64,000 nt of DNA from Streptomyces coeruleorubidus (GTDB lineage: Bacteria > Actinomycetota > Actinomycetes > Streptomycetales > Streptomycetaceae): the NCBI RefSeq assembly GCF_028885415.1, contig NZ_CP118527.1, forward strand, positions 1,240,001-1,304,000. Reading direction: 5' to 3'. The notes beneath the pieces were generated by a model. It was not told where the DNA came from. It saw only the letters and a program-made list of their open reading frames with translations, and did not search any database. Below are positions 1 to 7,921 of the stretch, piece by piece. Positions within the stretch are counted from its first letter, which is position 1. Each line of letters opens with the position of its first letter. The position numbers were made by a program, and so were the translations under genes.

Positions 1-2
1 GG

Positions 3-767
3 ACGAGGTGGGGTTCGATGAACTTCGGCCTGTTCACCAACTGGTCGGAGATGGCCTCGGCCAGCCAGAACGCGATGTCAACATCCACCGTCGCACCCAC
101 GCTCTTCTACTTCGCGCCGAAGAACATCTGGGTGCTGGCCTACCAGTGGGGTCGTACTGCCTTCTCCTACCGGACGTCGAGCGACCCCACCAACCCGAAT
201 GGCTGGTCATCCGAGCAGGTGCTCTTCTCCGGAAGCATCTCCGGCTCCGGGACCGGACCCATCGACCAGACGCTCATCGCCGACGACCAGAACATGTACC
301 TGTTCTTCGCCGGTGACAACGGTAAGATCTACCGGGCCAGCATGCCGATCGGGAACTTCCCGGGCAGCTTCGGCTCGTCGTACACGACGATCATGAGCGA
401 TACGACGAACAACCTGTTCGAAGCCCCGCAGGTGTACAAGCTCCAGGGCCAGAACCGCTACCTCATGATCGTCGAGGCGATCGGCTCGCAGGGCCGCTAC
501 TTCCGCTCGTTCACGGCCACCAGTCTGAACGGCTCGTGGACACCCCAGGCCGCGACCGAGAGCAATCCCTTCGCCGGCAAGGCCAACAGCGGCGCCACCT
601 GGACCAACGACATCAGCCATGGCGAACTGATCCGCACCAGCCCCGATCAGACCATGACCGTCGATCCCTGCAATCTGCAGTTGCTCTACCAGGGGCGCAG
701 TCCCAACTCCGGCGGCGACTACGGCCTCCTGCCCTACCGTCCGGGTCTGCTGACACTGCGGCGCTGA
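3..767 (+). CDS. GH62 alpha-L-arabinofuranosidase, 3' part
   Basis: C-terminal part of a secreted enzyme that removes arabinofuranosyl side chains from arabinoxylan or arabinan. The reading frame is open to the left window edge, so the true start lies outside; the first in-window ATG (18) is internal. The frame before it reads TRWGS and runs into [12 protein letters not shown], typical GH62 core sequence. Further family blocks are [37 protein letters not shown] and the end [14 protein letters not shown], which closes the five-bladed propeller. About 254 residues are visible. No carbohydrate-binding module follows the catalytic domain, so any such module would be N-terminal and outside the window. 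Two tandem hairpins follow the stop. Family assignment is firm; substrate is inferred from the family. Confidence 0.9.
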   Translation, partial: TRWGSMNFGLFTNWSEMASASQNAMSTSTVAPTLFYFAPKNIWVLAYQWGRTAFSYRTSSDPTNPNGWSSEQVLFSGSISGSGTGPIDQTLIADDQNMYLFFAGDNGKIYRASMPIGNFPGSFGSSYTTIMSDTTNNLFEAPQVYKLQGQNRYLMIVEAIGSQGRYFRSFTATSLNGSWTPQAATESNPFAGKANSGATWTNDISHGELIRTSPDQTMTVDPCNLQLLYQGRSPNSGGDYGLLPYRPGLLTLRR

Positions 768-783
768 CGGCGTGACACGGGGT

Positions 784-835
784 CCGGCTCCGGTAGGGAG
801 CCGGCGTGGCGGGCTCGGCGGAAGGCCGAGCCCGC
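784..835 (+). terminator. tandem hairpin terminator after the GH62 gene
   Basis: Two perfect hairpins lie back to back just after the GH62 stop. The first has an 8-bp stem (784-791 with 797-804, 5-nt loop). The second has an 11-bp stem (809-819 with 825-835, 5-nt loop). No T-run follows, which is usual for high-GC actinobacterial terminators. Confidence 0.75.
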
Positions 836-1019
836 CCGGTCACGCGACCACGTCAGCGCTCATACGGCGATGGAGCACGGGGTCGGGCAACGCTCACCGG
901 CCCGAGGGCCATCCCGTAACGCGGTGCCGCCGCCGGTGGCGCTTGCCAACGGCCCGGGCGCACCGGGTCGCCTGGTGCGCTGCGGCGGACGAGCCGGGCT
1001 TGCCCCGGGCAATGCAAAC

Positions 1020-1133
1020 ACCGCGAGGTTCAGGGTCGACGCCGACCGGGCCGGCCTGCACGCGCTGCGCATCCGCTGCTCCAACCCCGAACAGGCCGAG
1101 GCCACGCACTACAACCCGGACCCACTGATGGAC
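1020..1133 (+). pseudogene. remnant of a carbohydrate-binding-type domain
   Basis: In this otherwise gene-free stretch (768-1217), one frame encodes about 38 residues that read like real protein. The core RIRCSNPEQAEATHYNPDPL recalls the RIRYSNPEQ...ATHYNPDPLARH type of segment I associate with secreted actinobacterial glycoside hydrolases that carry a galactose-binding-like module. No start codon or ribosome site precedes it, and sequence on both sides is unrelated. I read it as a leftover of a deleted hydrolase gene next to the GH62 gene. The resemblance is from memory and could be chance. Confidence 0.4.
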
Positions 1134-1217
1134 GCTCCCTCGTTCTCGTCTCCGCGAGCACCCCTGGTGCCGTTGAAGCGCTCGGCCCGTCGAGTGACGC
1201 ACTCGGGAGAGGGGCGG

Positions 1218-2159
1218 CTACGAGTTCGATGACACCAGCCGCGTACGAACGAGCGCTCGCAGCATCGCGGCGCCCGCCCCCACCGCTGCGAGGTGCAGGA
1301 CTGCCGCGAGCGCGAGGTTTTCCGGCAGGGCCGCATCGGCCGGTTGCGCGACTGCCAGGTACAGGGTGAACGGAAGCTTCCAGCCGCTCCAGGCGAACAA
1401 CGAGCCCGAGCCGAGCCAGCCGAGCACCATCGGGCCCCACCGAGGGACTCGTGCGGGCCGGCCTCGGACGGCAGCCCAGGTGGCGGCGGACGCCACGAAC
1501 GCCCAAAGCCCGAAGACTCCGGAGAGCACATGCCAAGCGAGGTCCCGCTCGCCGCGGTGGGCGACACCTGCGGTGCCGCCCACCGCCCAGTACAGCCAGA
1601 CGAGACCGACTGCGGCGCCGACCACGGCCATCCATGGCAGTGCCGTTGGCGAGCCCTCCCCACTGTCCCCGAGCCGGCCCGCGAACGCGTCCGGCCAGCG
1701 CCGCCGCAAGTACGTGGGCAGCGCGATGGCCAGACCCAGTCCCATGCCTACAAAGCCGATCTGAACCAGCGCGGCCTCCCAGACCGGCATCGACGGGCCG
1801 GCGTCACTCCGGCTCTTCGGATTGCCATCCGCCGAGCCCGGCAGCGAACTGAGAACGGCGTACGGCAACACCGGGACGAGGAATCCCGTCCCAACCCAAG
1901 CGCAGAGAGCCAACGGCGCTCCCGGTATACGCATCCCCCACGGACGCACCAGCGCGAGCGCCACCGCGATTCCGATCCCTGCCATACCGATCGTTGCGCT
2001 GTTGAGCACCACCCACTCCACCTTGCCGAACCCGGTCCCGACCGGCAGCAGCCCCAGGAGCGAACCGACCACCCACGACACCTTGATCAGCAAGTAGGGC
2101 GTCAGCGCCAGCGCTGCCCCATACGCCGCGACCCGCCCGATCCGATCCCACCGATCCAC
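1218..2159 (-). CDS. multi-pass membrane protein of unknown function
   Basis: About 313 residues with roughly seven or eight hydrophobic segments, for example AAYGAALALTPYLLIKVSWV near the N-terminus, GMAGIGIAVALALV, ALVQIGFVGMGLGLAIALP, MAVVGAAVGLVWLYWAVGG and LALAAVLHLAAVGAGAAML near the C-terminus. Charged linkers such as PGSADGNPKSRSDAGPS separate them. I recognise no catalytic motif. The start is placed at GTG 2159 because GGGAG lies 5 nt upstream. Upstream TTG codons at 2180 and 2171 keep the frame but have no good ribosome site. The start region is embedded in a 10-bp inverted repeat. The gene stands alone, convergent with the GH62 gene. Confidence 0.65.
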   Translation of the reverse strand: MDRWDRIGRVAAYGAALALTPYLLIKVSWVVGSLLGLLPVGTGFGKVEWVVLNSATIGMAGIGIAVALALVRPWGMRIPGAPLALCAWVGTGFLVPVLPYAVLSSLPGSADGNPKSRSDAGPSMPVWEAALVQIGFVGMGLGLAIALPTYLRRRWPDAFAGRLGDSGEGSPTALPWMAVVGAAVGLVWLYWAVGGTAGVAHRGERDLAWHVLSGVFGLWAFVASAATWAAVRGRPARVPRWGPMVLGWLGSGSLFAWSGWKLPFTLYLAVAQPADAALPENLALAAVLHLAAVGAGAAMLRALVRTRLVSSNS

Positions 2160-2191
2160 TTGAACTCCCAATTCAGGCAACGGAGTTCAAG
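2159..2191 (-). promoter_or_regulatory. inverted repeat covering the ribosome site of the membrane-protein gene
   Basis: CTTGAACTCC (2159-2168) and GGAGTTCAAG (2182-2191) are perfect 10-bp complements separated by 13 nt. On the minus-strand transcript the 3' arm contains the GGAG ribosome site and the first base of the GTG start at 2159. It could be an RNA hairpin that hides the ribosome site or a DNA operator. The rest of 2192-2491 holds no gene that I can support. Confidence 0.5.
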
Positions 2192-2491
2192 CCTCATTCA
2201 CCACTGCCCCCTCGGGCGTCAACCGCCGGGCGCATCCATGTCATCACTCAGGAGGAGTGAGAATCAGCCGACGGGAGCACGTAGAACTGCTGGAGCACAA
2301 GGAGCCGCCGATTCAAGCCCTCAGCCGCCAGATGCAGCGCTCAGTCGCATCCTTAGGGGACTCGACACCGCGAGGCGCCTGGTTCTCGATTCCACGGGTT
2401 CCTCCAATTTCACTGGGCACGGTCCTGGCAGACCGTGCCGGCGACCGGTGATGACGGCCGCCCCTATCGGTGGTGCTTCGCCGTCCCGGGG

Positions 2492-3526
2492 TCAGAGTCG
2501 GGGCGGCGAAGTCACCGATGCCCGTGCCACCAGCGGGCAGGGCAACTTCTCTTGGACAGCCGAACCAGTCCCCTGGCCCATTGCGTCCGTCAACGCGAGC
2601 AGTTGTGCGACAGCCCGCGCCCCCATCTCGTAGTGCGGCAGGGCCACGGTGGTCAGCCCGGGGAACATGCCCTCGCAGATGAGTTCCTGGTTGTCGAACC
2701 CGATGACCGACAGGTCGGCCGGGACCGACAGCCCCAGCTCGGCAGCGGCGTGGTACGCGCCCATCGCCATGCGGTCGGTGAAGCAGAACAGCGCGGTGGG
2801 TCGTTCCGCTCCCCGCAGCAGCCCGAGCGACGCCCGGTATCCGCCGGCGGCGTCACTGGTCTCGCTCACCACCAGCCGGGGGTCGTAAGGGACACCAGCC
2901 TCGGCGAGGGCCTGCCGGTATCCCGCGAGCCGTCCATGGGTGGCCGGGATGTCGTCGACGTTGTTGAGGAATCCGATACGGCGGTGGCCGTGGCGGAGCA
3001 GTTCGCGTACGGCGGTGCAGCCGCCCTGCACCTCGTCCGGCACCACCCAAGGTAGGGACGAGTCGTCCGAGCGGGCGTCCAGCAGCACCGTGGGGACCGA
3101 GCGCAGCTGCTCCGGCACTGACACGACCCGGTGGTACATGGACGCGTACAGCACCCCGTCGACCTGGTGCTGGAGCAGCAGTTCGATCTCCCTGCGCTCG
3201 AGCTCGGGGTCTCCGCCGGTGTTCAGCATGAGCAGCAGAAGGTCGTGCTTGGCGGCCTCCTCCTGCGCCCCGAGGATGATCCGGCCCGCGTGGGGGGTGG
3301 TGGCGATCCGGTCGCTGACGAAGCCGATGGTGTTCGACCGCTTCAGACGCAGCCCGCGTGCCAGGCCATTGGGCGCGTAGCCGAGCTCGCGGGCTGTGTC
3401 GAGAACGCGCTGCCGGGTCTCGGCGTTGATCCGCTTGCCCTCGACCTCGTTGAGGATGTGGGAAACGGTCGTGGCCGAGACACCGGCGGCTGCCGCCACG
3501 TCCTTGATCCCGATCCGCCTGCCCAT
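2492..3526 (-). CDS. LacI-family transcriptional regulator
   Basis: A 344-residue regulator of normal LacI length. Residues 1-50 form the helix-turn-helix headpiece (IKDVAAAAGVSATTVSHILN, then the hinge-helix region GYAPNGLARGLRLKRSNTIGFV). The rest is a periplasmic-binding-protein-like sensor domain with HGHRRIGFLNN, TALFCFTDRMAMGAY, SVIGFDN and GLTTVALP in the expected order. It sits beside the ABM-domain protein and GH32 levanase and is transcribed in the same direction, so a role in fructan or fructose control is plausible. The operator boxes at 6602-6631 and 7831-7859 could belong to this regulator or to the second LacI protein at 10967. The effector is not evident from sequence. Confidence 0.9.
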   Translation of the reverse strand: MGRRIGIKDVAAAAGVSATTVSHILNEVEGKRINAETRQRVLDTARELGYAPNGLARGLRLKRSNTIGFVSDRIATTPHAGRIILGAQEEAAKHDLLLLMLNTGGDPELERREIELLLQHQVDGVLYASMYHRVVSVPEQLRSVPTVLLDARSDDSSLPWVVPDEVQGGCTAVRELLRHGHRRIGFLNNVDDIPATHGRLAGYRQALAEAGVPYDPRLVVSETSDAAGGYRASLGLLRGAERPTALFCFTDRMAMGAYHAAAELGLSVPADLSVIGFDNQELICEGMFPGLTTVALPHYEMGARAVAQLLALTDAMGQGTGSAVQEKLPCPLVARASVTSPPRL

Positions 3527-3600
3527 GCCGCGCCCAATCGTTTTGGCAAGTGAGTGCGGGATGAGAGTGCGCCCCCGCAGGGATCCTTGTCAACGGCTCG

Positions 3601-3903
3601 TCACGGATTCCCGGCCAGAGGATCGAGGAACGTCAGCACGGAGGCGTCCTCCTCGATGAGCGGAGCGAGGGCGGTGTTGAAGGGGCCGCCGTACGGGGCG
3701 TTCAGATGCGCCTGGAAGGCGTCCTCGTCCCGGTACACCTCGAAGATCCAAAAGGCGCGGGGGTTCGCCGCCTTGGTGTAGACGTCGAAGGCCAGGTTGC
3801 CTTCCTCCTCGCGCACCTTCAGGGCGTACTCCCCGATCAGGCGGGCGACTTCGGCCTCCGCACCCTCGCGGGCGGTGAACTCGGCGAGCAGGGTCTTCTT
3901 CAC
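3601..3903 (-). CDS. antibiotic-biosynthesis-monooxygenase (ABM) domain protein
   Basis: A 100-residue single-domain protein of the dimeric alpha/beta-barrel ABM family (YgiN-like). The hallmarks are the opening KKTLLAEFTAREG, the conserved VREEEGNLAFDVY, the aromatic pair FWIFEVYRDEDAFQAHL and a short C-terminal strand. Family members include quinol monooxygenases and many proteins of unknown substrate. It lies 28 bp downstream of the levanase stop on the same strand and is probably co-transcribed, an odd partner for a polysaccharide hydrolase. The substrate is unknown. Confidence 0.75.
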   Translation of the reverse strand: MKKTLLAEFTAREGAEAEVARLIGEYALKVREEEGNLAFDVYTKAANPRAFWIFEVYRDEDAFQAHLNAPYGGPFNTALAPLIEEDASVLTFLDPLAGNP

Positions 3904-3931
3904 GGTCTGGTGTCCTTGTCGGTAGCGGGGG

Positions 3932-6490
3932 TCACTTGTGGGCGGAGTCGAGGTGCCAGACGACGGCCTTGTCCAGCTTCACCGAGCCGTTCTCGGCGAA
4001 GACCTCGACGCCGGTGCTGGAGGGGTCGGGGAAGATCTGGTCGGTGATCACTGCCTCGCCATTGCCGCCGAAGACCTCGACGGACGACCAGTCGACCAGG
4101 ATCCGCAGCTTCACCTTGCCGTTGTGGGCCTTGAGCGGGCCGGTCTGGACACCGGGGAAGGTGGCGTTGAAGTCCCCGGCGCCGGAGCGGCTGCGGTCGA
4201 CGTACAGCTCCTGCGTGGTGGTGTCGTAGCCGACGACGGTCTCCTCGCCGTCGGCACCCGCGCGCACCTTCAAGCCGAACCGTTCGGCGTCCTCCAGGGA
4301 GAAGGTCGCCTCGATGTCGAGCGCCTTGCCCTCGGCCGCACGGCCGATCAGGGGCTTGGACGTGCTCTTGACGGTAACCCCGGTCGCGGATGCCGGGTCC
4401 TGCCGCAGGGACCTCACGCTGTCGACCGGCTTGCTGGTCAGCCGGATCCGGCCGTCGATGGTGCGCAGGGCCATCTCCCGGGGGATGCTCTGCGCACCGC
4501 GCCAGGGAGACGTGGGGATGGCGCCGCTGTAGTCCCAGTTGTTCATCCAGCCGATCATGTACCGCTTGCCGCCAGGTGCGTTCTCCCAGGAGACGGCCGC
4601 GTAGTAGTCCTTGCCGTAGTCGGCCCAGTCGGCGCGCTGCAGGCCGAACTTGGCGGGGGCGTCGGCGGCTGTGAACCGGTCGGCGAGGATGTGGCCCCAG
4701 CCGGCGGTGTTCATGTCGACGATCTGGATCTGCGCCTTCTTGCCGGTGTAGGGACGCATGTCGAAGGAGGCCCAGTCCAGGGTCTCGCTGTTGGAGCCGG
4801 TGGCGCTGCGGACGACCTTGCCGTCGACGAGCAGGTTGACGGACGTCTCCTGGGAGACGGGCTGGGCCGGGGTGTCGGACAGCATGATGTGGTCGACGTT
4901 GAGGTGGCCCCAGCCGCCGGTGTTGTCGTCGACGATCTTTATCTGCGCCTTCTTCCCGGCGAGGTCGCTGACGTCCCAGGAGGCCCAGTTGAGTGCCTCG
5001 CCGTCCTTTCCGGTGACGCTGCGCACGACCTGGCCGTCCACGAGGAGTTCGATGGCGGTGGGGTTGTCCGCGCCGGCGGGGTGGTTGCCGCCGCCGATGA
5101 GGAAGTTGATGTGCTTCTTGTCGATGGTGAACTCGGGCGAGGTGAGGGTGCCCGTGGTGGAGTCGCCGTTCAGGTAACTGTTGACCAGGCCGTCACCGAG
5201 GAATCCGGAGACTTCCTGCTGGTTGGGCAGGGTGCCGGTGGCGGGTGCGGTGCCGAAGGCGTCCCCCGTCGTCGTCCAGTCGCCGTAGGTGCCGCCCTCG
5301 AAGTCGGCGAGGACCGTGCCCGCGGGCGGGGGCCCCTGTTCCATGACGGTTCCGGGTACGTGCGGATGCCGGCCGCCGCCGACCTTGAAGTTCAGGTAGG
5401 AGCTGTCGACGGTGAATTCCGGTGAGGTGAGGGTGCCGGTGGAGCCGTCACCTGCGTGGAAGCTGTTGGCGAGGCCCTTGCCGTCGAAGCCCGTGACCGT
5501 TCCCTGCCCGGCCAGTGCCCCGGCCGCCGGTCCCTGGCCGAACGCGGTGCCGGTGGTCGTCCACGTACCGAAGCCGGTGCTCTCGAAGTCCTGCACGACC
5601 TGACCGGTGGGCGGGGTGTAGGTGCCATTGTCGTCTGCGGTGAACTTCTTGCCGTCGAAGTCGCCGATGAAGTACTGGGCGGCCGAACCGCCCGCGATTC
5701 CACCGGGGTTGATGTTGACGACGAGGACCCACTTGATGTTGTTCTCGTCGCCGTCGACCGCGAGGGGGAACAGGTCGGGGCACTCCCACACGCCGCCCGT
5801 CGCGCCCTCGGGCCCGAACTCGCTGAGCAGCTCCCAGTCCTTGAGGTTCTTCGACGAGTAGAACTGCACCTTGTGCTCGGCGGAGAGCGACACCGTCATC
5901 AGCCAGCTCTTGGTCGGCTCGTACCACTGGACCTTGGGATCGCGGAAGTCCTTCGAGCCGATGTCGATGACCGGATTGCCCTGGTACTTGGTCCAGGTGC
6001 GACCGCGGTCGGTGCTGTAGGCGAGCGACTGGGCCTGCTTGCCGCCGTTCTTGTAGGCGCTGGTGTAGACCGCCACCATGGGCGGGTTCTTCCTGGTGCC
6101 GAACCCGGTGGTGTTGTCCCAGTCGACCACCGCGCTGCCGGAGAACACCATCTCCTCGTCGTCGTGCGACAGGGCGAGCGGCAACTCCTCCCAGTGCACG
6201 AGATCCCGGCTCACCGCGTGCCCCCAGGACATGTCGCCCCACGAGTTGCCGTTCGGGTTGTACTGGTAGAAGAGGTGGTACTCGCCCTTGTAGTACACGA
6301 GGCCGTTGGGGTCGTTCATCCAGTTCTTCTGCGGAGTGAAGTGGAACTGGGGCCTGTAGGTCTCGGTGTACGGCGGGGTGTCGGCAGCGACGGCCTGCGG
6401 GGCGAGCGGGGCGGCGGACAAGGCGCAGACGGTCGCCACCGCCGCCATCAACCGCATGCGGGCAGGCCGGAATACACGTCCAGAGCTCAT
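3932..6490 (-). CDS. secreted GH32 levanase/fructan hydrolase with nested inserted modules
   Basis: 852 residues from ATG 6490, chosen because AGGAG lies 6 nt upstream and a signal peptide follows directly (RMRLMAAVATVCALSAA, cleavage after AVA). An in-frame start at 6607 gives only a polar extension. GH32 catalytic residues are present: the WMNDPNG nucleophile Asp60, the RDP stabiliser Asp184 and the EC acid/base Glu236. The family's C-terminal beta-sandwich closes the protein (VDWSSVEVFGG). Between propeller blades, around residues 297-616, sits a long insert of two homologous sugar-binding-like units, one nested inside the other. The enzyme should release fructose or short fructans outside the cell for the kinase and ABC importer next door. 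Levan rather than inulin as substrate is a guess. Confidence 0.92.
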   Translation of the reverse strand: MSSGRVFRPARMRLMAAVATVCALSAAPLAPQAVAADTPPYTETYRPQFHFTPQKNWMNDPNGLVYYKGEYHLFYQYNPNGNSWGDMSWGHAVSRDLVHWEELPLALSHDDEEMVFSGSAVVDWDNTTGFGTRKNPPMVAVYTSAYKNGGKQAQSLAYSTDRGRTWTKYQGNPVIDIGSKDFRDPKVQWYEPTKSWLMTVSLSAEHKVQFYSSKNLKDWELLSEFGPEGATGGVWECPDLFPLAVDGDENNIKWVLVVNINPGGIAGGSAAQYFIGDFDGKKFTADDNGTYTPPTGQVVQDFESTGFGTWTTTGTAFGQGPAAGALAGQGTVTGFDGKGLANSFHAGDGSTGTLTSPEFTVDSSYLNFKVGGGRHPHVPGTVMEQGPPPAGTVLADFEGGTYGDWTTTGDAFGTAPATGTLPNQQEVSGFLGDGLVNSYLNGDSTTGTLTSPEFTIDKKHINFLIGGGNHPAGADNPTAIELLVDGQVVRSVTGKDGEALNWASWDVSDLAGKKAQIKIVDDNTGGWGHLNVDHIMLSDTPAQPVSQETSVNLLVDGKVVRSATGSNSETLDWASFDMRPYTGKKAQIQIVDMNTAGWGHILADRFTAADAPAKFGLQRADWADYGKDYYAAVSWENAPGGKRYMIGWMNNWDYSGAIPTSPWRGAQSIPREMALRTIDGRIRLTSKPVDSVRSLRQDPASATGVTVKSTSKPLIGRAAEGKALDIEATFSLEDAERFGLKVRAGADGEETVVGYDTTTQELYVDRSRSGAGDFNATFPGVQTGPLKAHNGKVKLRILVDWSSVEVFGGNGEAVITDQIFPDPSSTGVEVFAENGSVKLDKAVVWHLDSAHK

Positions 6491-6601
6491 GATGTCTCCT
6501 GTGCCGTGGCCGTCCACTCGGCGGAGCCTGCGGCCCTGGCGATGGACCGGCCGGAAAGTGACGCCCTGGCGGGCGGCGTCGTCCACGCCGCCGACCAGGA
6601 G

Positions 6602-6631
6602 TGTCATCGTTGACCAGTGTCATCGATGACA
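6602..6631. promoter_or_regulatory. tandem operator boxes upstream of the levanase gene
   Basis: Box 1 TGTCATCGTTGAC (6602-6614) and box 2 TGTCATCGATGACA (6618-6631, a perfect palindrome) start 16 bp apart. They lie about 110 bp before the levanase start. The same 13-mer occurs twice, again with a 16-bp period, at 7831-7859. The symmetry and central CG fit a LacI-family operator. Confidence 0.75.
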
Positions 6632-6713
6632 TCGAGAGCCTGATGATGAGCGCAACTCCGCCGTCACGTCAATGGCGCGGGGCGTGATTGCTCCGGCGCG
6701 TGCTGCCGGCGTG

Positions 6714-7676
6714 TCAGGCCTCGCCGGCCGTCGCGAGCTGTGCCAACTGGCTCTGCCACGGCGGATTGGGGCCGGCAACCGAGCAGGTCAGGGCCGCCAC
6801 CTTCACGGCGAACAGGCAGGCTGCCTCGACATCGGCGAGACGCAGGTTCGTCAGCCTGCCGCCGAGGAGTCCGTGGGCGCCGAGGTGGTGCAGCAGTCCG
6901 GCGGTGAAGGAGTCCCCCGCACCGACCGTGTCGACGACCGGTGTCGCCACCGCGGGCATCTGCACCCGCTCCCCGTCGAGTGAGGCCACAGCGCCCTCGG
7001 CGCCGCGGGTGATCACGACGAGCCGCACCCCCGCCGCATGCCAGGTGTCGCACGCCTGCTCGGGGGGCGTCCCGGGCAGCAGGAGATCCAGGTCGTCCTC
7101 GCTCAGCCGCAGCACGTCCGCGAGGTCGCACCAGTGCGCCAGCCGGCCGCGGTAGACCTGGGGATCCACCAGGAGCGGCCGGACGTTGGGATCGATGCTG
7201 ATGGTGGCCTGAGGCGAGGATGCCGCCAGGAATTCCTCCACCACCGCCGCGCCGGGCTCACGGACCAGCGCCAGTGACCCGGTGTGCACACAGGCGGCTT
7301 CGGAGAGCTCCACCCTCGCCAGTTCGCCGGGGGTCCACTGCCAGTCGGCCGTGTTCTGCGCATGGAACGAGAACGCCGCCTGCCCCGCGGCATCCAGTTC
7401 CGCCACGGCCAGCGTGCTGGGCTCGACGGCAGCGACGGCGTACGACAGGTCTACGCCGGACTCTTCCAGGTGGGCTCGGAACAGGCGCCCGAACACGTCG
7501 CCGGACAGGCGCGTAAGGAAGCGGGCCGGGGTGCCGAGGCGGGCCAGGGCCACCGCGGTATTCGCAGGTCCGCCGCCCGGCAGCACCCGCAGGGCGAGTT
7601 CGTTCGAGGCGCTGGCCGGTTCGGTGAAGGCGTCGGCGACACACTCTCCCAGAACGGTGATCTGACGCGGGCTCAT
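6714..7676 (-). CDS. PfkB-family fructokinase
   Basis: 320 residues from ATG 7676, preceded by a GAGAG-type ribosome site. An upstream start at 7844 would run through the operator region and adds no family sequence. PfkB hallmarks are GGGPANTAVALARLG (34-48) near the N-terminus and the C-terminal signature DTVGAGDSFTAGLL (249-262) with catalytic Asp255. The family phosphorylates sugars at a primary hydroxyl with ATP. Next to a levanase and a sugar importer, fructose to fructose phosphate is the natural reading. It is divergent from the importer across a shared operator region. Ribokinase activity cannot be excluded by sequence alone. Confidence 0.87.
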   Translation of the reverse strand: MSPRQITVLGECVADAFTEPASASNELALRVLPGGGPANTAVALARLGTPARFLTRLSGDVFGRLFRAHLEESGVDLSYAVAAVEPSTLAVAELDAAGQAAFSFHAQNTADWQWTPGELARVELSEAACVHTGSLALVREPGAAVVEEFLAASSPQATISIDPNVRPLLVDPQVYRGRLAHWCDLADVLRLSEDDLDLLLPGTPPEQACDTWHAAGVRLVVITRGAEGAVASLDGERVQMPAVATPVVDTVGAGDSFTAGLLHHLGAHGLLGGRLTNLRLADVEAACLFAVKVAALTCSVAGPNPPWQSQLAQLATAGEA

Positions 7677-7830
7677 GGGCTGCTCTCTCTCGAAAAGTGG
7701 GGCAAAGGCCGCGTCTCGACGCATCCGCTGATCCTGCGCGGGGACGCCGGGTACAGACGTTGCCGATTTGTGACGAGTGGAAGGCATTGACGTTGCCGGG
7801 ATCCGGAGTCCATCATCCTCGCCATGCAGA

Positions 7831-7859
7831 GTCAACGATGACATAGGTCAACGATGACA
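7831..7859. promoter_or_regulatory. tandem operator boxes between fructokinase and ABC importer
   Basis: GTCAACGATGACA occurs at 7831-7843 and again at 7847-7859, a 16-bp period. Each is the exact reverse complement of box 1 before the levanase gene. The pair sits 60-90 bp before the binding-protein start and about 155 bp before the divergent kinase start, so one regulator could switch both. Confidence 0.78.
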
Positions 7860-7921
7860 TCTCGGGCGGCATGCTCTGAATCCCGACCCCCGTGCCGCTC
7901 GCTATCCCACAGGAGTCGATC

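Noticed and set aside
2257..2451. 64-residue frame with GGAGGA before a GTG
   Set aside because: The ribosome site overlaps the GTG itself and the sequence has no family features; it lies in a regulatory gap.
1293..2633. 446-residue open frame on the plus strand
   Set aside because: Antisense to the membrane-protein gene and into the LacI gene; Arg/Gln/Pro-rich with no motif.
3938..5425. 495-residue open frame on the plus strand
   Set aside because: Exact antisense of the GH32 levanase gene; Gly/Val/Asp-rich shadow typical of high-GC DNA, without ribosome site or family motif.
6490..6607. N-terminal extension of the levanase
   Set aside because: The extension has no ribosome site, would run into the operator boxes and would bury the signal peptide.
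7676..7844. N-terminal extension of the fructokinase
   Set aside because: It covers the operator and promoter region and the PfkB family begins at the 7676 ATG.
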